Shown one piece after another: positions 47,374-58,154 of a stretch of 64,000 nt of DNA. The notes below the pieces were generated by a model. It worked only from the letters and a program-made list of their open reading frames with translations. It was not told the origin of the DNA and did no database searches. The translations under genes were made by a program, and so were the position numbers. Positions within the stretch are counted from its first letter, which is position 1, and each line of letters starts with the position of its first letter. Origin of the DNA: Hofstenia miamia (lineage: Eukaryota; Xenacoelomorpha; Acoela; Hofsteniidae); contig CABFPE010000166.1 in assembly GCA_900660155.1 (NCBI GenBank), positions 485,128 to 549,127 of the forward strand, read 5' to 3'.

Positions 47374-48971
47374 TACCCAGGAAACAACCATTATTGGCCC
47401 AACAATTGCTCACTGCTGGCAACCTTGGTCAACAATGGCCACTCATTTGCCAATAATAACCAATAAAAAAATATAATTCCACAATTTTACAGAGAAATTA
47501 TTTTATTATTATATATAACATAAGCATTACATTAAACTTTGATTTCAATTTTCAAAAAGTATTATTTATCTGTGTCTCATATCCGTGAATGGCCCGACAA
47601 TGGCCCATTAATGGCATTGCTAGATCAATCTGCCATCTAGCGAACAAATATGAATTTGATAATTTAAAATTATGACCGATCAAATTTAATATTCATAACA
47701 AATGAATTTCCTTAACCTTTCTCATTTGATAGCACAATTTAAATTTCAGCTCTTGTTTATATGAGCGAGCACTTTATGAATTCAATTGCTTGTATGTAGC
47801 AAGGTGTTCCATCTTAAGTATAATATGCTATACACAATTTCAACTGTATCCTTAACCAGGCACGTATCGAGTTATTTCTAAAAGGGGATGGCCTAATTCT
47901 TATCAGAGACATATAGGCCTAGGAAGTTTTCTACCCTCTTAGCATAATGCCGTGCTCGTACGTGAATAACGGATAAATAAACCAAAAATAAAGACGGAGT
48001 TAATAAGAATAAACATGAAATACTACTTTATGTCAAACAAAAAGACTGTTCATTAATATATCGATCCGATCGTATGAGAATGAGTTGAAATTGGCCTGCC
48101 CAAAGAGGGGCAGGCGTAAGGCCCCCACCTAAATACGCCTCTGTCCTTAACTCAATCAAATTATACAAAGTTGCGAATTACAAATCATAATATAACATTG
48201 GCCATAATCAGTAAACTGCTGATGGGAAACATATTTGTGACCACTGATGCCATCAGTGGCCCATTGGTGGATCATTAGCGGCATCAGTAGCAACCTTAGT
48301 AATCAATAATCAATAAGGAGATGCTTGCAAATAAAAGTCACTTCATTATTTTGATTCCTAGTTCCTCTTAATATAATAAAAGGAAATGCGAAAAGATATT
48401 TTGAAATTTTTATTTTGTAGAAAATTATGATATACCTGCTAAGCGTATTTTAAAAATAATTTATTCATAAATATTTGGACACTTTGAAATTAAGAGTTAT
48501 ATAAAAAAGCTACACTTCAGCAGAATAGATTTTTCACGACTTAAGATAGTATTATTTCAAAAGTGTACTTAATTTTAAAATTTAAATTCTTTGGTAAATT
48601 TGGCAGAATTTTATGCTTATTGTTATCATTTATAACCAAAACTTTCTTTCAAATTTCAAACAAATGTTAGTATTAAATATGAATGACAGGATCCCAAAGG
48701 TATCGTATTGGCCTTTGTTGGGCTTGTGTTTGTTTGAACTGCTTAACAATATAAAATTGTTTTCTATATATATAAAATCTCATACTATATTATCAAAACC
48801 TACTGATTGCCATCAATGGCCCATGAATCGGCCATTCTTGGCTCACCAATGGACCAGTAATGGTCTACGGTTGGCAAACATTGTTGGGCCAGCGGCTATT
48901 TACCACCAATGGCCAATAATGGCACCAACAATGGCCCATTAGTGGACCAACAATGGAATGTTTCCTGGGTA
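47374..48971. mobile_element. Foldback/MITE-like element with ATTGGCCCAACAATGG phrase
   Basis: Ends are TACCCAGGAAACA at 47374 and TGTTTCCTGGGTA ending 48971, a perfect 13-bp inverted repeat; CCCAGGAAACA flanked by TA on both sides suggests a TA target duplication. Both terminal regions (47385-47460, 47590-47620, 48180-48310, 48805-48960) are full of AATGGCC/TTGGCCCA phrases. The core at about 48420-48650 is homologous, inverted, to 58465-58690. A SINE-like block at 47858-48150 is nested inside. No transposase. Confidence 0.75.
47858..48150. repeat. Nested G-run/C-run repeat inside the foldback element
   Basis: It begins ccaggcacgtatcgag with aaaggggatggcc and ends gaggggcaggcgtaaggccc followed by cccacctaaatacgcctctg, so the two ends are roughly complementary (GGCACGTA... 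/ ...TACGCC). It has the same style as the other short GC-rich blocks in the window. Confidence 0.45.
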
Positions 48972-50307
48972 GTTTTATGATTGTGATTAACGAATTTTAC
49001 TGGATTTACTTCGTTATTTTGTCAGGTTATTTAATAGTTAAATGGAAAGCTAAATGTTCAAGCACTAGAGTAATCCTACAGTAGTCCCCGAATACAATTA
49101 ACGGAATTCTGGAGCAGCCTGCACACTATAGCCTTTCAAAATTGCGGTGTGGCCAGTAGCTGTAGTTTTCTCAATGTGCTTTTAAGTTACGAATAGGTAT
49201 AGGGATTTTTATCCATTATACCTTTCCTATTGTTTGTTACTCTCTGATTAATATTACTTTTAGAACAACTATTCCAAGATCTGAAATGCTCTACATGTGT
49301 AATGTACAGCTTTTTTGTACAACATATTCACTTTTCAGTAAATTAGTGGACTATCGATTGACTTATGAAATAGTTTTATTGCTGACAGCATTGATTGTTC
49401 ACATGTTCAAGTAGGAGCTGGACCTGTCACCAACAAAGATATCTTCTACTGCGCATTGATCTGCGTTGGGTTTCGACCCTGTATTCCATCCATTGCTCTC
49501 AATCTAAATAAACTGTTGTTAGTTCAGCATTTAGGGACAGTAATGCAGTATTAATTTAGTTAAGTTAAACAACAAAGTAGGTTGGGAGAGTTCTGGGATC
49601 TGTCACACAGTACATATCGCATATACCAAGGGAAATGGATAAGCAACTCTTAAATTAAAGCGAAATCAGTGTTGGCAATATTCTACATTATGGTAATTTC
49701 CTAAAAGCTTAAGTGCTCTTATTGATGTAAGTATCATTTATTATCAGGGCATACACACACTCTCGCATATCATTATTCAGAAACAAATATTGTTCTTTAA
49801 TTATTTGAATATTCCAATCAGAATTGATAAAGCTGATGATGTCACCCTAATATTTACTTAAGTTAACATTTTTATACAGCCATCAGAAGCCAAAAGATGA
49901 AATGCTGACCAAAACTATCTGCTTACAATGCATTTCCTAAAATAGTCAGTAAACCTGATTACAGTAAGCAGATCAGCAATGAAAATTGGAAAATTTTTGC
50001 GTAAATTATTAGAAGGTGCCAAGGCTATTTTTGTTTATTAGAGAAACATTGCCACTGTATCATCTAAAATGTTCTCTTCTTCTTTCAAATGATACTGAAA
50101 CTGAAATATGCCCTTACTTAATATACCATGTATGACTTCTGAAGTTCTTTAGATTACAGTTTCTTTCCAGCAGTAATTAGAGTTTATAACAGTGAAATAC
50201 AATGAACTTTAAGAATGAGCACAAGTACGTTTTTTCTTCTTGATATAGTGTCACATTTCAAGGGCATGCATATATCCTCTAAATTTAACAAGTTCTGAAT
50301 CATATTG
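48972..50307. other. Non-coding, no recognised feature
   Basis: AT-rich DNA with no domain signal or element ends recognised. Confidence 0.45.
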
Positions 50308-51420
50308 TAACATCACCCAGGTGAAGGATTTGTGCAATAACATATAATTTAGATACGACAAAATACAGATTCCAACTCACGGGGTAATGCGTATGTTCTC
50401 TCTCACTGTTCTTTTGCAATTGTATAACTATAGAAGTAACTTAATTAATACTCCAAAGCTAGTGTAACAATTCACCACTACTATTAAGGTAGCATCTTCA
50501 AAAGTAATAACAAGAAAGAGAGTGTGATGGGCACACTTGCCTGAAGCTGTATCACAGACAGTTCGCAGTTTTGCAACAGTTCAATCCATTCCGTTTATCC
50601 ACGTCCATCATTCCATCAGCTTCAACTGAGCTCAATCTCAAGGAAAGAGTTTTGTTATGTGTGCCTTACTTACGGTGTAATAAATACCAGTCACTAATCA
50701 CCTTAATCATCACTCAATACGTGTTGCTTTCATGTATGAATAAGATAACATATCACGCCTGACACAAGCTGCTATTGCACAAGTTAAAAATAGCTAATAT
50801 AAAAATAGAGCAGCTTCCTACATTTAGTTAAAATATATTTACAATAATGGCTGAGATATAAAAAGGAGAGGACACTAGCTGCAGACAAAATAAAAAAATA
50901 ACTATAAACTATGGCAACTTCTAACCTACCTACATATAGATACAATATAATTAACACGGTCTCACTTTGGTCTTTATGAGTCAAATAACTTGGATCTAAA
51001 ATAGTATTAGTAATCAGCATGCCTATGGTGGCTATCAGCCTTTCACATGCTTGTTAATACATGTAATGCGGCCTGGTGCATGAGAAAAAACATTCCTATC
51101 CCTAGCTATAACTTATTTGCATGCAATTATCACGGCTGGCATCTAATAACAATCCCTCACAGCAGCCCTTGATCATTGCACACAATGAATGCTTAGTTGC
51201 ACATAATATAATAAATCAAACCAGTATAAAAAGTACATAAGTAAAATTCCAAAGAATTTAATCCATCAACCATTTACACTGCAACCCAGCTATTTATACA
51301 GACTTCTAACAACATGTTTGCACTATTTAACAGTCAAACCAAACACCTGTCTTCTGTTGTTATTCGTCTTTCCAAGCCCAGTGTAGTGACCTTAAATTAA
51401 CTAGAAGCATATTGTACCCG
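50308..51420. repeat. Possible LTR-derived sequence (left end only)
   Basis: It starts TGTAACATCACCCAGGTGAA, closely resembling the inner LTR end TGTAATATCGCTACCCAGGTGAA of the gypsy element at 24650 (the latter with three extra bases). Composition from here to about 51400 is less AT-rich than its surroundings. No matching right end was found, so extent and identity are uncertain. Confidence 0.25.
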
Positions 51421-51839
51421 TGCTTTTAACACAATATGTTGTCTGCAAATATTTGTCCACACATTCAACGCATGAAATGCCATTTCATAGTATTTGTTCT
51501 AAATATCAAATTTCTTTTCATTCCTTTATTTCTCCTTTTAGCTGCTAAATTTGTGTTTTAGAAGGATTATGCTACAATATCTGCAATAAATACGCTCAAT
51601 CCTTCCTAAAAGCAATTTTTTTCTGACAAGAAGTTTGAGTTTTAGATGCAGTATTTTAGGATTTAAAGAATCTTGTAGTTTTCTTTAGACCTCAGAACTC
51701 TCGGCTTTGGGCTGAATTATGTCTGTGGAAAAGAAGCTCAGGAGAACAGGAGGGGAAACAGAAATAATATTGTAAGAATGTGTTGATGGGAAAATATTTT
51801 TGCAACACACACACACACAAACACCAATACGTTAATTAA

Positions 51840-52034
51840 TTGAATGCTCTACTACATTTTGGCTTAAATATGCCTAATGCATGTTGTGTACATGAACGTA
51901 AATGTGGTTATGACAAGTATGATGATACGTTTTATCGACTTCCTACTGATACTTATGAAAAACAGATGATTGGACGCAATTCCTCGAGTTTTTTGCATTA
52001 CACAAAACATTTGTTAGTTTGCAAGTGCCACTAG
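51840..52034 (+). pseudogene. THAP-like zinc finger fragment
   Basis: From the ATG at 51870 the frame reads MPNACCVHERKCGYDKYDDT and then FYRLPTDTYEKQMIG. This resembles the start of a THAP C2CH DNA-binding domain (MPxxCC...C..GY......F.RFP.D...). The match ends after about 38 residues, and the expected second C..H pair, W and AVPTIF-type tail are missing. THAP domains occur in host regulators and in P-element transposases; a broken P-type element is the likelier source. Similarity judged by eye. Confidence 0.42.
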
Positions 52035-52069
52035 TTTCTACCAATGAAAACTACGAATATTCATATATG

Positions 52070-52075
<6 letters not shown>

Positions 52076-52112
<37 letters not shown>
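52076..52112. repeat. (TA)n microsatellite
   Basis: TA tract directly after the THAP-like fragment. Confidence 0.92.
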
Positions 52113-52364
52113 CGGCATAAAGACATTAAACATTTTTCATTCTTTATTTTGTTATTTCAATTTGAATATGAATTTTACAGTTATATTTCAATTGTAATTT
52201 GAGAAACCACAATGGTGCTATATATTTTAGTTTGAATTTCTGCTAATTGGTACTTGATAAAATTAATTTGTACCAGTCAGCCCTTTGTTCATATTTTTCA
52301 TCGGTATATTTTCTTTACAAATACCAGTTTTATACCCCTCTTATAATGGTATAACATGCTGTAA

Positions 52365-52800
52365 GACGTCTTAAGATACGCCTTCTAAACGTTGTATAAA
52401 ACACCATTTCTAAACGTTGCTGAATGCCATCTAGTGTCCACCAAATGATGTTCTAACACGTTTTCTAAACGTCTTCTAAACGTCTTATTAAACACCATTT
52501 CAAACATTGCTGAATGCCATCTAGTGTCCACCAAATAATGATCTGAAACGTCTTCTAAACGTCTTCTAGACGTCTTCTAAACGTCTTCTAGACGTGTTCT
52601 AAACGTCTTCTAAACGTCTTCTAGACGTCTTCTAAACGTCTTCTAGACGTGTTCTAAACGTCTTCTAAACGTCTTCTAAACGTCTTCTAGACGTCTTCTA
52701 AACGTCTTCTAGACGTCTTCTAAACGTCTCCTAGACGTCTTCTAGACGTCTTCTAGACGTCTTCTAAACGTTTTCTAGACGTCTTCTAGACGTCTTCTAA
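52365..52800. repeat. Satellite-like array of 11-bp ACGTCTTCTAR unit
   Basis: From about 52549 to 52797 the unit ACGTCTTCTA(A/G) repeats about 22 times with few changes; AGACGTCT formed at unit junctions is a palindrome. Before it, a longer block containing gctgaatgccatctagtgtc occurs twice (near 52422 and 52512), each followed by ccaccaaat and preceded by the same phrase. A smaller array of the same unit lies at 54391-54482. Together they may be the two ends of one element of about 2.1 kb, or two separate arrays. Confidence 0.85.
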
Positions 52801-53469
52801 GTAATTTTTAAGCTATTTTTAGTCTATTCATAAGAGTTTTGTATACAATTTCCAAATAGTTGTTACAATTTGGTCCGGTTTTTTAATGGTCCACATCAGT
52901 GACTCTCTTTCTCAAGCAAGTCAATAGTGCATGAATGCGTTTACATTTGTTCATCACAATGAAATCGTTTGACGAATTCAATAGATTCCTAATATAAACT
53001 CCCCATAGAACTGAAAGCAAATCTTAATTGAATAATCGGAATACGCACATTAACATGAACTTGCGCAAGTCAAAATATAACTGCCACATGTAATATATAA
53101 AAATAAATTATATAAATATTGAGTGGGCTGTCAGAGGCAGACATAATTTAACATAATATTTTGCTTATGCGCTAACCGTATAAAGGCAGATTTCTATTAT
53201 ATATATATATNNNNNNNNNNNNNNNNNNNNNNNNNNNNNNNNNNNNNNNNNNNNNNNNNNNNNNNNNNNNNNNNNNNNNNNNNNNNNNNNNNNNNNNNNN
53301 NNNNNNNNNNNNNNNNNNNNNNNNNNNNNNNNNNNNNNNNNNNNNNNNNNNNNNNNNNNNNNNNNNNNNNNNNNNNNNNNNNNNNNNNNNNNNNNNATAT
53401 ATATAGCGCTCTCTGGAAACCTGTTTTAAGTTTTGTTATTGGTAAGAAATTTAGATATATCTCGATCAT

Positions 53470-53508
<39 letters not shown>

Positions 53509-54390
53509 TACCTTAGAAAATAACGTTAAATATTATATAGTGTACTACACCACTAAGGCTTCAAGAATCAACATTGATATGAAAAACTAATGTCACAAAC
53601 CGCGTTTCTTTACCCAAAATTTGTGGGGCTTTCTTTATAATATTTGGCCTTGTCGCTTAAATACCAGCAATAATTACAGCAAAAACTTGGTCTGTGTTAA
53701 TTAGGTTAGGTAAATTGCTGACGTTAGCCTATTATTTTTTATATTGCTTGATAAATATCAGCAAAAAGAAACCATGTAAACAGGCGCTTTCAATATTGAA
53801 TACGTCAAATTAAACCAACATGAGGAATAATGTGAACAAAATTCCCGCCATTGCAATTGTCAAATGAAATCAACACGAGGAATCGGTGTTGAACCAATAT
53901 AATCGATGCTTTAGATATTTAATATGTGAATATTCAAGTTATTATAAGAATAATTTATGTAAAACTTTAGCACTAAATGAATATTGCTTGTTAACTAGAA
54001 CAAAGTTTTTTGACAATATATTTTTTAACGATGCTTCGAAAATTTGTTTCTACATTTATTTAGAATAAAAATGTTCAATTTAAATTTATTATACGCAAAA
54101 TTATTAGTGCATTGTTGAAGTATATAACCTATACATTTTTCTCAAAGCACCAATACAGTTATTTCATAATTATAATATTATGAATTTGACTGTTGTAATG
54201 AAATGGCAATGATAATATGTTTGTCATTGCTTATTTCTTTGACTGCCAGCAATTTTTATGCTCCATAATGCAGTTTTGTCTGCTTCTGCAGAATTATTAA
54301 AATTACAAAAATAAATAATCAGTGATGCTACAATTTGAAATCTATTAAATGCTTTATAAACGTTTCTAAGCAACTACTAAACATTTCCTT
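52801..54390. other. Spacer between the two ACGTCTTCTAR arrays
   Basis: AT-rich DNA holding a 186-N gap at 53211-53396 set in (TA)n and a further (TA)n at 53470-53502. No coding signal. If the two arrays are the ends of one foldback-type element, this is its core. Confidence 0.45.
53211..53396. other. Assembly gap, 186 N
   Basis: A sized gap with ATATAT on both sides, so the microsatellite probably broke the assembly. Confidence 0.99.
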
Positions 54391-54482
54391 GAGGTCTTCT
54401 AAACGTCTTCTAAGCTTCTTCTAAACGTCTTCTAGACGTCTTTTAAACGTCTTCTAAACCATTTTAAGACGTCTTCTAAACG
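54391..54482. repeat. Second ACGTCTTCTAR array
   Basis: About seven less regular copies (ctaaacgtcttctaagcttc, acgtcttctagacgtctttt) in the same orientation as the array at 52.5 kb. Confidence 0.8.
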
Positions 54483-54856
54483 CTTTATTGTTTATTGGGT
54501 GTACGAGTGATTTGTTCATTTATATTCTTCTTCAATTTAGTCTCAGTCTGAGTAAATTCGTTTTTACTTTTTATAATTTTTATAATTTTATTAAGTTATG
54601 TGTTTCTAAATTTCAACTGCGTAGTTAAAGGGCACACAGACGTGGCACTAGTTGGCTGGTTTGCTTTCCTTTAACTTAGGTTAGGTGTATGGTTAGGGCT
54701 GTTGAACTCTTTTCATTAGTAATGATAATTGTTATTATTGCTTTTACCTAAATTGCACGAGATGAGAAACGCACTGAGTTTAGGTTTTTAACTTAGCACG
54801 TAGGTTTCTCTCACTTCGCCCAAGAGTTAGGACTTCCTTATTCTTTATCTTAATTA

Positions 54857-55835
54857 GGGCTATAGTCTTATATTGCTCTTTCTTAAAGGTTATCTGTATT
54901 AGGTCTGCCAAGTGTGGCCAATCTTCCCTAACACGATCTCCTGTTTACTTTTAACTTTTATTAAGATAAGGTATAATAGCAGGAGGAGTTAATTATGTTG
55001 TAGCATTGGTAAATCAATGCATCGACTAGAAACCCTCAATAATCTAGGATAGTAGAATAGTTAGCTAATTTCATACTGATGCCACATGCAGTGGCGTACG
55101 CAGGGAGGGGGACATGGTGGAATGTCCCTCCGTCAGGTTTCGAAATTTGATTTTGTCTCGATAAATCAAAAAATTTTCTTAAAAATTCGAAAAATTTAAA
55201 ATCTACGATCATAAAATGCATATGCATCGACTAGAAACCCTCAATAATCTAGGATAGTAGAATAGTTAGCTAATTTCATACTGATGCCACATGCAGTGGC
55301 GTACGCAGGGAGGGGGACATGGTGGAATGTCCCTCCGTCAGGTGTCGAAATTTGATTTTGTCTCGATAAATCAAAAAATTTTTTTAGGGTCTATTTTTTC
55401 AATATTTTCAAAAAAAAATAAACAANGGGCTATAGTCTTATATTGCTCTTTCTTAAAGGTTATCTGTATTAGGTCTGCCAAGTGTGGCCAATCTTCCCTA
55501 ACACGATCTCCTGTTTACTTTTAACTTTTATTAAGATAAGGTATAATAGCAGGAGGAGTTAATTATGTTGTAGCATTGGTAAATCAATGCATCGACTAGA
55601 AACCCTCAATAATCTAGGATAGTAGAATAGTTAGCTAATTTCATACTGATGCCACATGCAGTGGCGTACGCAGGGAGGGGGACATGGTGGAATGTCCCTC
55701 CGTCAGGTTTCGAAATTTGATTTTGTCTCGATAAATCAAAAAATTTTCTTAAAAATTCGAAAAATTTAAAATCTACGATCATAAAATGCATTTTTAGGGT
55801 CTATTTTTTCAATATTTTCAAAAAAAAATAAACAA
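54857..55835. repeat. Overlap duplication around single N at 55426, with a 190-bp native repeat
   Basis: Sequence from 54857 (gggctatagtcttatattgc) restarts right after the N at 55427, as in the three joins in the gypsy pol. Separately, a block of about 190 bp from tgcatcgactagaaaccctc to cgatcataaaatgcat occurs at 55017-55205, again from 55222, and again from 55588. It contains cagtggcgtacgcagggagg and tggaatgtccctccgtcagg, a G-run/C-run hairpin typical of the dispersed repeat. Confidence 0.8.
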
Positions 55836-56580
55836 AAAGAGGAATTAGAATTAAACTGCAATCAACTTGAGAAGGAGAACCGCGCCATCCTTCTTCAATT
55901 CCATTCACTAGAAGACAAAAACAGTAAGCTTCAAAAAGAAATTGAAACAGCAAATTGCGAATGATTTAAATTATTACAATCTAACACTAAACTAATTGAA
56001 TGAGTTGACGAATGTAATGTACAAAACATTCAAGTGACCAGACAACTCATTTCACAGGAAGAAGAAAATAATGCTTTGCACAAAGAAATGTAGAAGACAA
56101 AAGTTCAGCTAACTAACTTACATGTAGCTGCATCAACTCCTAAGTTCGGTAAATACCAGATCCAAATATTCAAAACGTATGACATTGTGTAAATCAGTCC
56201 CATACCTTTATTAAAAAGAACTTAATTAAGATTGATACAATGGAATCTCACACAGCTGACACAGATGCTAAAATGGCATTAATGATTGCCCTCAATGGCC
56301 AGGAATTATACTGAAAATTCAACAACATTTCCAATGATGAATAAATAAAGTTCAACAGTTGATAGAGATGTCTAAAAACATTAATGAATTCAAGTATATC
56401 AAACATAAAAAATTACCAACTACTGAAATTGAAACCATTGCTCAGTTGACTCACGAGGAAGATCTCACTGCAACCAACTGGAAGGACACACAGATATTAC
56501 AACTGCTAGACAATGCATACAACCTTTTCTACGCAAAAAGATCCCTATGGATACCTAAAACAGACTTTTATAAACTTTGC
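55836..56580 (+). pseudogene. Coiled-coil plus ORF3-like fragment, degraded
   Basis: From 55836 the plus strand reads a charged heptad-rich coil (NQLEKENRAILLQFHSLEDK, NSKLQKEIETAN) with stops, then VTRQLISQEEENNALHKEM. From about 56235 it reads SHTADTDAKMALMIALNGQE and, after further stops, EFKYIKHKKLPTTEIETIAQ and TATNWKDTQILQLLD. These last parts match the end of the third ORF of the gypsy relic (HTSDTDAK, LMIALNGQ, PTTEIETFAQ, TNWKDT). It is therefore a second, opposite-strand remnant of the same unidentified protein. Several stop codons; not expressed as one protein. Confidence 0.65.
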
Positions 56581-57563
56581 ACTTTTTTAGTTGTCTCATT
56601 CTCGTTAACTTCAATTACCAACTTCACACAAACTTTTTGTAAAACTTTAGTATTGTCTTGGGCAGGCGTGAAGTGGTGGTTCCTGGAAATCTGGCAATCG
56701 TCATCGATTACGAAAGATTGGGCGAAGCTTCGCGAAAACCTCATGACGTCATTTATTTACTGTTTCAATTTTTGTTAAATTCATGTGGTAGTTCTGCTAC
56801 CTGTTGCATATTTACAGTTATTCTTAATTATTATAAATTAGGGAAAAATTGTATGCATTTGCAATAAAACTAAATCGGTTGTGTTTTCTTTTTCTCTCAG
56901 ATTTATTGCTGATTTCATTATAAACGGCTACATTCGTTTCTTATCAAGGAAGAGCTGGAGGTAGGTCTGAGGTAGGACAAGTGCGTCAGCCATGCGATCT
57001 AAACTTGGTTCTTCCATGATCAATTTGATGGCCTTCATTCTCGTTTGTTTCATTTACTTTCATTCAATGGCTGTGAAGATCTGCGCCAGCAGTAGCTATC
57101 TTGAGTTAATGTTAAACGCTATCCAATTGCAAATATTTAATTTATTTCTCATGTGCTTGATGTTTTACATTCACTTCTGAAAAATATCAAAATGGGTTCC
57201 CGAAATAATGGAAAACTCAAATTACCTAAAGTCAAAACAGACTATGCAAAGTGGTCATTTGCCTTCATTGGTGCGATATTTTTAAATAAATTACTGGATA
57301 ATTTGTAAATTTTATAATTTATTTTAGCTTTATTTTATATCATTATGAATGTCCAGGTATATGGACTAAATAAATTTGACTTTATTTTACTTTAGTTTAA
57401 CTATTTCCCAGTTGATCATTAGTATTACTTATATGCTTTAGTATTTCTTAACCATGCTTTCTGTCAGTGCTTACAAACAGTTGTTAATTACACTTCAAAC
57501 TATAGATGTTACTCATATTATTCTAATGCTCTAACATTAACTAAGTCGATGCTACAATATACA

Positions 57564-57604
<41 letters not shown>

Positions 57605-57719
57605 ATCTATGTCCTTATTCGAAATCAAAGGCTTAGTTCTATAAAATGGTGCACTTAGGCCAACAATTTCTATAAGTTCTCAGAGAATAGAGAATTAAGA
57701 AAATCATCCTTATCAACAG
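56581..57719. other. Non-coding flank of the ORF3-like remnant
   Basis: It contains atgacgtcat near 56742, an AATAAA near 56863 and a (TA)n tract at 57566-57601. The open frame 56992-57180 (62 codons, hydrophobic) has no recognised match. This may be 3' UTR or LTR sequence of the element that supplied the ORF3-like fragment. Confidence 0.4.
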
Positions 57720-58154
57720 TTTATGTCTCATGCTTCTAACCCATGCTGTCTGCTCAAGCTCCCAGGTCCCATTCTTCCCACCTTGTCATACTTGAGGTTA
57801 TACTCATTCTGTGATAACTTCTCACACCCTTCAATCAGATTATCTACTGTCTCCGCCTCTTTCTTACATAGCCTTCATTTATCACTTACTTCTACTCTTG
57901 TGTCTATATACTTCTTCCCACAGTTTGTTCTTATTGCTTGCTCCTGTGCTGCCATTAGCAGTGCTTCTGTTTCTCTTTTTAGTCCTGCCTTCTTTAAACA
58001 CTTGTTGCTTTCTTCTTTGTCACCTTTTTGTTCTTCCATTATTCTCCATGCATCACCTTCTGCCTATCCTTGTTTGTCTCTCTGATTCCATCATACTCTG
58101 GTATGCTGCCTTTCCTTCACTCTCAGTTAATATCTTCCTTAGCTCCTTAGTAAC
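57720..58154 (-). pseudogene. LINE C-terminal region, part 2 (after a nested MITE)
   Basis: The minus strand reads KELRKILTESEGKAAYQ, ALLMAAQEQAIRTNC, then RLCKKEAETVDNLIEGCEKL, SQNEYNLKYDKVGR. This is the zinc-finger-like tail (C..C....ET..H...GC..L...EY..RHD.V) of some non-LTR retrotransposons, with the first cysteine turned into a stop. It continues, across the MITE at 58155-58911, from 58912-59160. Stops and a lost histidine mark it as dead. Confidence 0.75.

Noticed and set aside
48613-48942. 109-aa plus-strand frame with WPM/NGL repeats
   Set aside because: It is the ATGGCC phrase array of a foldback element read as protein.
55036-55227. Repeated minus-strand 61-63 aa frame (again at 55606-55791)
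   Set aside because: It is read from a repeated non-coding block; duplication alone explains both copies.
56992-57180. Small hydrophobic protein with signal-like start
   Set aside because: No homologous pattern, no splice or start context to support it, and it lies next to retroelement remnants.
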